Positions 12,138 to 23,000 of a DNA stretch of 64,000 bases are shown here, piece by piece. The notes below the pieces were generated by a model, which was not told the origin of the DNA, did not search any database, and was given only the letters and a program-made list of their open reading frames with translations. A program made the translations under genes and the position numbers. Source of the stretch: Xanthostigma xanthostigma (taxonomy: Eukaryota > Arthropoda > Insecta > Raphidioptera > Raphidiidae); NCBI GenBank assembly GCA_963575645.1, contig OY754464.1:83984948-84048947 (forward strand). Reading direction: 5' to 3'. Positions within the stretch are counted from its first letter, which is position 1. The number at the start of each line of letters is the position of its first letter.

Positions 12138-12220
12138 ACTGGCCACCAGTAATGGTCCTGTGGTAACGTGCGAGACTTGTGAGTGCGGTTCCAGGGTTCG
12201 ATTCCGAGTGCGGCCAGTAT
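12138..12220 (+). repeat. tRNA-like sequence, probable SINE head fragment
   Basis: It contains a perfect pol III B-box-like GGTTCGATTCC (12195-12205) preceded by an A-box-like TGGTAACGTGCGAG. ACTGGCC at 12138 and GGCCAGT near 12218 could form a 7-bp acceptor-like stem. The T-stem does not pair and the length (~81 nt) is off, so it is not a functional tRNA gene. It could be a degraded tRNA-derived SINE head or chance. Confidence 0.35.
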
Positions 12221-12544
12221 CCCATGCAAGTAGTTTTAACTTTATAAGCTTCTTGTGCGAAGTAATCTGGCAGATAAAATTGACAACTAAATCCTTCCAG
12301 ATATTCGTCTAGTAGAATTTTCGGACGGGAAAGTTTGTCATACATAGTTTTGATTTTTATTTTTAATTCATACTTATCTAATAAAAATTAACGATTTATC
12401 CTTATTATTTTTTAATGGTTCAATTTTACATACATTGATTTTTATCTGAATTTTGAAAACAAAATAGATCGATTAATTCAACAGTTTACTGTGGGTTTTA
12501 TAATTTGTATAACTGTCATAGGGCTATTATTACATAATATAATA

Positions 12545-12790
12545 AAAAAACGACGGGTTGCACTCCGGGAGTGCCGGCGGAAGTGAAAACTTGAATATTA
12601 ACGTCTTACGAATTTTCGATCAAAATGGTTTGTATCATAGATTGCATTTTTATGTACGATATTTCAACGCTAGATGTCTATCGTTGTATAAATAAAAATT
12701 TTCGTCTATCTGACGATCTGACGCGAGTTTAACATTTTTTACCCATTACAAAAAAAGTGTACAACGCCGCTAAAGAAGTTTTCACTTCAA
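12545..12790 (+). repeat. Repeat D (GTTGCACTCCGGGAGTGCCGG family), copy 1
   Basis: Runs from CGACGGGTTGCACTCCGGGA through GAAAACTTGAATATTAACG to GTACAACGCCGCTAAAGAAG. An inverted copy with the same landmarks is at about 43630-43790. The GCACTCCGGGAGTGC part is a small perfect hairpin. This is a repeat I associate with Lepidoptera; the type is not determined. Confidence 0.65.
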
Positions 12791-13012
12791 AAAAGTGTGT
12801 ATTGATAAATAATTTATACACAGTGTTTATAATATATTGTGTGCATATACACATTTACACACAATATGTATTATTATTTATTGTTTATAATTTCGTTGAG
12901 TGTCAGCGCATGCTTGATATCCACTACGTCATTATTTCAACCGTAGTAAATAATTTCGAAAGAAGTTTCACTTCTCCCGTGAACTTATTTTCTTTGTCTC
13001 GACCGTAATTTA

Positions 13013-13599
13013 TTTTTTTGACGTGATAACGTCTTATAAATTGATGAATCACCAATCTTATAAATTGATAAAACACCGGCTGCATGCACGAAAAAGTGTA
13101 ACGTTCCTAACGTTCCGCCTGACCCTGTGCGTGCTTTTCTCGAAAACGGCCCTAACGATTTGGATGAAATTTACTGAAAAGGGATTTTGGGAGGCAAAAA
13201 ATCGTTTTAGCTAGGTCTCATCTCTCGAAAAAATCGTTTTCATACAAATTTTATCATTATAAAAATCAATTTTTTGACGTATGAAAATACTTAAATATTG
13301 TAAGTAGGTTTTGGAATTTTATATAAACAATGAAACAATTGTTTTCAAAATATTATGACAATTAATCTTTGAGACTTAAAATAAATACGAAAGAAAGAAA
13401 GTTAAAAAAAACAATTATATTATAGGTGGTGAGTAATTTTAATAAATAAAATTAACCTAAATTTGAAGCAAAAGATGCAATATCATAGATTCGAATTATT
13501 ATAATTATTATATAAATTTAGGTTATGTATTACGGAATACGTTATCACGTAAAACTATCGTCCGTAAACCGACTTTACAGACAACCAATTTTTTTTTTA
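13013..13599 (+). mobile_element. Repeat C, long form with interior B (copy 2)
   Basis: Ends are as in the short form (TTTTGACGTGATAACGTC at the left; CGTTATCACGTAAAAC and ACAGACAACCAATTTT at the right). Most of the interior is replaced by a different ~440-bp segment starting CTCGAAAACGGCCCTAACG and containing TTTAGCTAGGTCTCATCTC. The same interior occurs at 42874-43506 and, without the repeat C ends, at 24418-24780. The copy ends about 50 bp before the splice acceptor of Dg coding exon 1. Confidence 0.75.
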
Positions 13600-13756
13600 A
13601 ATATCGAAATATTGAAAAAGTAATTTTTTTTTGTTATTTGTTGCAGACAATGACCTCGTGACATCAAGCTGAATTCAAAATCACTGTTGAGCTTACACAA
13701 CGCACGTGTAGGTGTATCCTCGCACAGGTGCCGCATCGAAAGGCCGCCGCTCCACG

Positions 13757-14017
13757 ATGTCGTCGGCGAACGGCAGTCGTCGTTGCTTGCTGTTGTCGCT
13801 CTGCGTCGTCGCCATAGTAACCTCATCGCAGCAATCGGAAGACGACTTCGCGTTCGACGTGACCGATGATGACTTGATCGTGGAGGTCACTCCGAGCGGA
13901 CATCGGCATTCAGTCCGTCGAAGGGACGATTTGCCGAACGCGACGGTAGCGGCCGGACACGTGCTGCATTACAGCATTCCGAGTGAAGCGTTCACTGGCG
14001 GAATCAAATATTACGAG
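13757..14017 (+). CDS. Dg: Dg coding exon 1: signal peptide and start of Ig-like domain
   Basis: ATG at 13757 is the first ATG in frame; the upstream frame has only GTG. The 5' leader continues back to a splice acceptor (TTTGTTGCAG ending 13646), so a non-coding exon lies further upstream. The leader contains a 3-codon upstream ORF (ATG ACC TCG TGA at 13650). The peptide starts [20 protein letters not shown]. The donor is GAG|GTATGG; 87 codons, phase 0. Confidence 0.9.
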
Positions 14018-17000
14018 GTATGGCCATTGTTTGAAAATAGTAAAAAGCCGCTGCTTTTTGTGCAGACAATTATATGCTGCAACCAAAATACTGCTTACGC
14101 AGGTTTAGCATGCCGTTATACAACAGGAAAATTGATAGGTTTCAGAGCAAAACTATTGGAGTAAGAGCTGGCTACGGAGAAAATGGGTGACTCGGTGCAG
14201 AGCTGAAAGTTTGCAGAATAATAGGAGATAGTACAAGTAAGTAGGGAAAAAATTGCCAGAAGGCTAGGCGGAAGATAAAGAGCCGCCAGAAGGCGCTAAT
14301 GTTGCGAACAAATCAGTGCACTTCTGACAAATTCTATACTTATTCTGTAAATTATTCAAAACTAGATTATATAATATTATATATATTATACATTACTTAT
14401 ATGTATAGTTATAAGGGCATACTGAAAATTCAAACATGATATAATAATTATATTCGACAAATATTCAAAATTATTAATGCCATTTTGATAGAAATAAAAT
14501 TAATAAAATTACGTTGTTATAACAACGTAATTTTATTAATGAAAATATATGACGATTAATTTTATTTCTATTAAAATGACATTAATAATTTTGAATATTT
14601 GTCGAATGTAATTATTATATCATGTTTGAATTTTCAGTACGCCCTTATAACTATAATATAATGTATAATATATAATCTAGTTTTGAATAATTTACAGATT
14701 AAGTATAGAATTTGCCAGAAATGCACTGATTTTTCGCAACATTAGCGCCTTCTGGCGGCTCTTTATCTTCCGCCTAGCCTTCTGGCAATTTTTTCCCTAC
14801 TTACTTGTACTATCTCCTATTATTCTGCAAATTTTCAGCTCTGCACCGAGTCACCCATTTTCTCCGTAGCCAGCTCTCCGTCTATATAGTGTGACACACC
14901 AGTGGCGTGCAATAGGGTTACGACTGAATTAATTTCCATGGATATCTACCTCGGAATTTTTTGCGTTCTTTTGATCAATGTTCCGTGCAAAAAAAGAAAT
15001 ATTTTTACGTTGTATTTATATTTTTTGCATTTTTCTCAATAAAGGCTAAAAATCTCTTATCTAAGGATAATTTTGTAAATGTTCAAGAAACCAAGCTCCC
15101 TGTTTTTGTATGTGGTGTAAAAACGACTCCTGATATTTAGATCGTTTTTACACCGAGATAGATACACGATACTTCGTAATTCCATACAACGTAATTTTGT
15201 GCGTATTCTTTTTTAAATTATTTTTAATATAAGAATGCAAAATTTGTAGGCAAATGAATTGGCCAAGGAAAATCTGCCAAGCTGGTTGCTGTTCGATCAG
15301 CGTTCGGGCTCGTTCCGAGGCGTTCCAAGCAAGAAAGATATCGGTTTGGTAACTGTGACCGTAAGAGCGTACAGGGAGGCAGAAGATAGCGCGGCTGGAG
15401 AGTTCATAATCAACGTCACGCAATTCGACGACAGACCATCAGAATGGAGTGTAGATTGCCGCAACAATGTGCGGACCGTACTGACTTTAATCATCGATAA
15501 TGCATACGAACATATCAAGCCTAAACAACGTGTTATCGCCATCGAGAATATAGCACAGTTTTTTGGACTTCATTATGTAAGCGAAACTAAACATAACAAT
15601 GAATAATAATTAATCAATACGATCCGATTTCTGTACCGCATCTTTTTCACTGAAGTAGTGAATGCATAATTATATTTATTCAACTCATGCGCGTTATTCA
15701 TGTTTTATCATGCCTAAAAACCGAACCCTAAATAGCCATTTACCGACTGGTGACAATTACTTGTCATAACTCAATGAAGATTCCTACTAGCTCGGCCATT
15801 GTGGAGTAATGAAAATAAACGTTACTATTTTCTGAGTCGTAACGAAATAGTAGGTAATAACAACTCCCTGTTGTTACCCATTGAGACTAAAATTGAGAGG
15901 CCGAATGTTTTCGACATGGAGTTTATTCATAACCGGCTAACCTCAAACCAAAACATTGAATCGTGCTGTTTGGTGCTGTTAGTATTGACAGTTTTTTTTA
16001 TAAAGAAATAAATAGATATTTACAACATCTCATTATAATTAAAACATGAATAACGCGCAATTGTTGAATAAAATTATGGGCGCAACTTGTAGGCTAAGTC
16101 ATGACCTGTCAGCGCGATGAATGACTTAGACTACTAGTTACGCAAATAACTATTTGTTACGATGTGAAAAAGATTGTAATATATTCGCCCCTTGCCAATA
16201 TATTTATAAGGTATTTAATAAATAAGAACAAACTATATCAAACACACATTTATTAACACACACAACTCACAACTAATCGCCATGACTGCTCTGACTGATC
16301 TGTACGTTATGACTGACGCCAAGTAACTGAACTGATATTTTCTATTATTATAGATGGCAGTCTTGTCAACAGTTACACTCTATTACAAAGATAATTTTAC
16401 TTTTTTAGAGTGCCTTCAACTTCGTAGCTCAATCTGAACATTCTGATCTATTGACTGATAAATCAATAATCCTAGCTGGTCCAGGAGACGTAAAAATATA
16501 TAAATCAAAAAATCAATCGGGTGTACAGTTGACCGTCGGTTGTGTGGGACAGATTTCGAAAAAATACATAACTCTAATCAGTCAATTAAAAGAACTGGCG
16601 CGGGACGGCACTTTGTCGGAAGTTCTTGAATTGCCGCTCATAGGCTGGAGGGTAGCTCTTGAATCTAATACGGCTGCCGTTTCAAGATCACGTCGAGATT
16701 TGAAAGACGGAGCCGATTTTGATGAAAACTATTACGACGACGACTACGATGACGACGACGACTTGGACGATGAAAGTGAAGGAGTAACGGAGGTAAGACA
16801 TTTTCCATTATCTAATTTAATCTGCCGAGCGGTTACGCATTTTAAATAAGTGCCTGGCCATTTTAGACGGAGAGCTAGCTACGGAAATAGGTTTGCAATT
16901 TATAGAGCAACGAAATCCCTCTAGTTAGTGTGCCATACTATCATTATTAATTAATCCGGGCGCCTGACATCTGTTCAGCGGTGGGTGTGAGAGTGGATGG

Positions 17001-20000
17001 GCAACAAAGGGGTTGTAAAATCAATGAAGGTGTGCAATTTATAGAGCTCTGTGTTTGGTGTGATATTATAGCTAATTATGTATTTAATTCGAATATAACA
17101 TTGCCAGGCGTTTTAATTGGGGGAAAAGTAGTGCCAGGTAACATCCAAGATGCGGGAAAAAGTGCCAAAGTCGTCACATTTATAGAGGACTGGGCCTATA
17201 CTTTTTCATTAGAGTGGACTTTCAGAATCGTGTGTGCAAAAATACAGGCGCGAATATTCAGTCGATCACCCCGCCAGGCGACGACAAAGAGCAACTGGCT
17301 CCAACCGCGCCGCCTGGGTTGCACGCGACGTCTGCGCTATCCCCGCTCACATTAATTCTCTCTCTCACTCTTATGTGATTTTTGTCAAAATTAGTTTTCC
17401 TTAGTTACGCAGGAAAAATGAATGTTGTTATTAATTCTGAAAAAATCATTATTCTCATTACATCTTGAGAAACAATTTATTACGAATTGTTAATATTCAC
17501 CTTGGATGTCACCTGGCACTACTTTTCCCCCAATTAAAACGCCTGGCATTGTTATATTCGAATTAAATACATAATTAGCTATAATATCACACCAAACACA
17601 GAGCTCTATAAATTGCACACCTTCAATTGATTTTACAACCCCTTTGTTGCCCATCCACTCTCACACCCACCGCTGAACAGATGCCAGGCGCCCGGATTAA
17701 TTAATAATGATAGTATGGCAAACCTATTTCCGTAGCTAGCTCTTGGACTATTTGACAAATTGAATTAGGAAACGAATAAACATTAATAGTTCTCCGCTAT
17801 AGAATACTTAATGGTCTTTTTTGCACCTACGTTGATCAATAAGTTATTCTTTAAAAACTATTAACTAAAGCGTGTTGCTACTTCTCTTTAACTACTTCTA
17901 TAAGTATCAAGATGGATTGTCGTCTAAAATGAGAATACGTATTTTAAATAATTAATTAGTTAATTAATGTAAGTAGCGATTACAAGAATATTAACAATAA
18001 TTAAGAATAGCTAATGCAAATTTTGATTCAGAATTAATTTTTCAAAAAAAATGTCAAGGTTTTATCTGCAACAAGCTCGGCGACAGTTCCAACAAATGTT
18101 GGTACGACTGCAGAAATCCATCCTCACAGACATCATCACGGTGAATCGGCAGTTGATGAATCTGGTATAATATCACAGATTATTCCAATAGAAGAGCACA
18201 TCGACTTGGATATTACGACTCCGGCCAGTTCGACGCCATCTACGGCACACACTACGGTCTCGACGAAAGTAACCGAGAAAGAGACCGAAGCGGTACCCAC
18301 TGTTGTGGAAAGAAAGGAGATCGAGGCAGTGCCTACGGTTGTCGATAGAAAAGAAACAGAAAGTATAAAACCTATCGAAGAGAGACATAAGACGATCACT
18401 GAATTTATTCCTGTAACGTTCAAATATGACGATGAAGACGACCGCGACGATGAAGATGATCGTGATAATGAAGATTATGATTCAGAATCGGAAACAGAAG
18501 TGCCAACCATATCAGCAATCGGTGTAACCTCAAGAACAACATTTGCCGTTACAAATGCAACAGTTGCTGCAGAGGTAATTGTTTAAACCGCTACAAAATC
18601 GTTTTTTTTTCACAATTAAGAATTTTGACGTGATAACGTCTTATAAATTGATGAAACACCAGCTGCACGCACGAAAAAGTGTAACGTTCCGCCTGACCCT
18701 GTGCGTGCAAGCGAGAGCGCAGTATAAGCGATAGAGAAGCACGATCGGCCCATGCTTAAAAATATGTATTTTGCTTTGGTTGATCAAATTATTAGTCGGT
18801 AAAAATATAGTTTGACAGCTACTAAAATTTAGGTTATGTATTATTAAATATGATATTCGAGCGGAATGCGTTATCACGTAAAACTATCGTCCGTAAACTG
18901 ACTTTACAGACAACCAATTTTGTTTTTAGTAAATCTCGATTGTTGGACTATTGTAGTTGCATAATGGAATGATATTATTTTTAAGGTCGTGACTGAGCCT
19001 CAATACACAGCAGTTCACACGACAATGACCACTCAAGCGTCAACCGTACCTCAAACAGAACCAGATGTAGTAGAATCAACGTCAATTGTTACAAGTCCTT
19101 CTACGCCGTCAACGACCCCCTCAACAACCACAACTGTATTGACGACGCCTACTGCACTGTTTGTACCAACAACTATGATAATTACAACCACCCCGGGAGA
19201 GATGAGCACCGTCAGCAACATATCATCAACTGAAGAAGAAACCACGACTGTTGCGACGGTCGCACGTACAGCGGCGCCACCTATTATTATACCCAGAAAT
19301 CATCCACCAATTATAAATAAAAGACTGAAAAAGGTTCCTGCCACTGCTGGTAAAGTGTTAAGGTGAGTAAAATTTATCTCTGAATTTCGGATTTTACAAG
19401 GAAGAGTTTTTTCCACCGTTTTTTCTATTTTTTTTCATCGACGATACGAGAATTTCAATTTCTGTGAATAAAATAAATTGAAAAAATATTAAAATTTATT
19501 AATAACTAGCGGCCCTGTACGTGCTTCGCTACGTACCCATAAAGTGAAATAATAAAAAAATTTAATTGGAACATCAAATTCATTTATTAAAATAAAAAAT
19601 TATTTTATTAATTGCTAGCTTTTTTAAAATATACATGTGCGTATATGTGTTTATGGAAATATATATGACTGCATACGTCAATATATATAAAAATGTCATT
19701 AAATAAATCATTTTTAAATCGACGTGCTTCCATCTGTTACAAAAGAATAAAACACCCGTATGCACACAATATGTTTTTTCAAATAAAGAAACACACATAC
19801 TACATACATGTAATTCACTTCAACAGTTCAAAACTTACCGTTTGTGTAAATGCGTTTGACAATTTAATTCAAAAAAAGCCTGTAAACGATATGAAACACC
19901 GACGGCTCGCTAAAAAACTGAGAAAAGTACACGCACACATATACATAGTACATTTGAACAATTCAAGACTCACCGTTTGTATGAATGCACTCAACAATAT

Positions 20001-23000
20001 GTTTAAAAATATAAACACAAAGCAATAATTATCGCTGACAATTTGCTTTAATCGAAGCACGTCCAAAATGAAATGACCGCATGAATGACATAACAACATG
20101 CTTGTACTGTCAACACTGAAAAAAGTTTCAATTTGACAGCACAGTCCCCATCCGAAAAAAGTTTCAATTTGACAGCAAAATCCCCATTAACAAAATGATC
20201 CGCCATTTATTGAATTCATTTGTTACAAAAAATGTGATAAATGAAGAACCGCTCGACCGATTTTATGCAAACTTCACATAAACCATCTATTAAATAGTCT
20301 GAACAAAGCCTGAATATTTGGTTTGGATAGGTGAGCCCGTTCTTGAGTTATAAAATTACAACGAAAAGTGGCATTGATTTTTATAGATATAGATTGATTC
20401 TAAAAAGTTTTGCACCTGGGTGAAATCGGGACGAGCCGCTAGTTATTTATAATATCAAACGTAAAATCCGCCAAAATCCTTACTTTAAATTGAATAAACA
20501 TATCGATAATAAAAAAACTTACCTTTTAGCTATGTTATCCCTGAAGATACATTTACCGACTTTGAGGACAAACAATTGTATCTCAGCTTTTTGGATTTGG
20601 AAGAAGCTCCTATGAAACGTACATCATGGATTCAATTTAATCCGAGCACAAGAGAAATTTATGGATTGTAAGTTTTTGATGTTAAAATTAGATCATTAGA
20701 GTTAAAACTAGTTATTCACGTTTGTACGTATTCTATTAAAATTACAGACCATTAGAAGAACATGTTTCCAAATGGGAATTTATCGTGAAAGCGACTGATA
20801 ATGAAGGTGAATTCGTGACGGATCGTTTGGAAGTATTGGTTCAGCATCATAAGGGACGTAGAACCGTGACGCACGAATTTACATTGCAGTTACGGTCCAT
20901 ACATGAAAATGATTTCGCATCTGCCGTCGATTGGCAGATTAAAATATTGAGAGGTCTTGTACAGCTGTACCACGATGTCGATTACTCGCAAGTAACCGTT
21001 CGTAATGTTAATCTTACTAGTGTACCGATCACGTTCACATGGACGAATGATACTTTGCCAAGAAGTTTTTGCCCTACGGAAGAAATCGAAACATTGATGT
21101 CTGTAAGTAATGTGTTTTCTGTAATGGCATTTCCAGTAACCGTTCCCCGTTTATTGCAAAATCTAGATATTTTTTATTTTTCGGAAACAGGTTATACGCT
21201 CTCGACCGTATTAGTAAAAACTGCGTCCGTATTTTGTTGTAATAAAAAAATGTTATATGATTTCGTAAATTTATTATTTCTTATGGAACTATTATATCCT
21301 GTTGATCATAGCTTTATTTTTTAATATTTAAGAAATAGTTGGCAAAACCAAAAGTGCACATCCCGCAAGTTTTCCACTGTATGATAAAAAAATAACAATT
21401 AAAAAATATTTTTAATAAATATAAAAAGATTTAGTAATTTAAAGAAATAAATAATTAAAAATTGAAAAAATATTTTTTTTAAGTTTGCAAAAATAAAAAA
21501 AATTAAGAACTATACATAATTTAATATATAATTAATATCAAGTGGAATAAAATAAAACAAAATAAAAAGAAAAAAAAAGAAAAAAATAAATGATCTCGTA
21601 AGGAATCGAACCCAGGACCTTGCCCTTGGGGATCCAACGGCATAACCATTACGCCACGGCGCCCTACGACGTGCAGTGGTGTTATCACGGTATAGAAGTG
21701 TAGCACTTGTTTTATGGATTACACAGCAATTATTATATTGTTTTTTTAAACTATTAGCTGTCAAAAATAATAAAATAAAACTGTTTATAAAAATTAAACT
21801 ACTGAACACATTTTAGTGAATTTAAATAGGGTTCTGGTCTGATAGTAAACAAAGTGAATAAAATATAACCCAAGGCAATCCGACCAAAATTGCGATCTGT
21901 AGAGTCGTGACGTACATACGTACAGACCAACCGACAACTGCTGTTTGTGATTTTCAATTACAATTTTAATAGTATTTATGAACTCGAATTGATTTAAAAA
22001 TGGTTCTGTTTTATAGATTAGAATCTCCTCTTTTCAAAAAGCTTCAATTTGAATGGATTTCGTGTGAAATTAACTTAGATATAACTTCTTATATGAACGA
22101 AAGTCAGCTCTGACGCACAAAGCGATAATAAAGCACATACCGCTAGTTTAGCGGTATGTGCAATAATATTTAAACGTTTGACATAATATCATAAAGTAGT
22201 GACTTTAGCAGTATATTTAATTAAGCCCAGTGTACACGAATGATTTTATCTTACGTTTTGGTTTTAAAAACCTTTGAACCGTTAGACATATAGTTTCTGA
22301 GATATTGGATATTAAATGCAATTTTTAATACACGGTAAATGGGATAATATCCAATTTTCAAGTTTTAGTTATTAGCTACGTCAAAAAAATTATTTAATAA
22401 AAACAAAATTTATGAAAAACTTTTCGTGTAATCTGGTTTTCATGGTGACATAATTCCAAATCTAGAAAATAGAGATTTTGAGAGTTGTTTCCGAAAATTT
22501 TTAATTAATATTTCATCAAAACTGCACGGGAAAGTTTAGTTTTTTTAATTTTTACGTTATCTAAAAGAGTCAAACTTTCGAATAGTCAGTTTTTTAAAAA
22601 TTTGTCTATAGCTAATTTGGTTTAATCTTATTTTTATATACACTTCCGGGCAGTCTTCTCATTTATCATTGTGTTAAAAATCGCATTTTTAATAATTAAT
22701 AACTTGAAAACTAGACGGTCAATGTTTTTTAAAAAATGCAGTTGAATGTATGAGATATCCACAATTAACATATTAAAATTTCAGCGTATTATCTATACAT
22801 TGCTCTATCGGGCGTATAACCTTAATACTAACCTCTTTTTTTAGTTGGTTAAAAAAACAGCCCGATATTATAACGCGTATGATTTTCATAGGTTTTAGTG
22901 TCGGATCCTAACGGATCACCGTCTCCGCAGCTGCAGCACAGCGTCGGTCATAAAATACGCGTGGAACATGTCCAATATAAAGGAGTGGGTACCTGTGAAG

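Noticed and set aside
12138-12220. Functional tRNA gene
   Set aside because: The B box is perfect but the T stem does not pair and the length is wrong; kept only as a tRNA-like repeat.
13687-13890. Other-strand and other-frame ORFs over Dg exon 1
   Set aside because: Shadows of the true Dg frame, which has the signal peptide and domain continuity.
16981-17355. 124-codon frame in Dg intron 3
   Set aside because: Lies in the arm and spacer of the foldback element 16871-17743; no domain and no splice sites.
21070-21324. Extension of Dg exon 7 frame into the intron
   Set aside because: A GTAAGT donor at 21103 and the domain end at that point show it is read-through.
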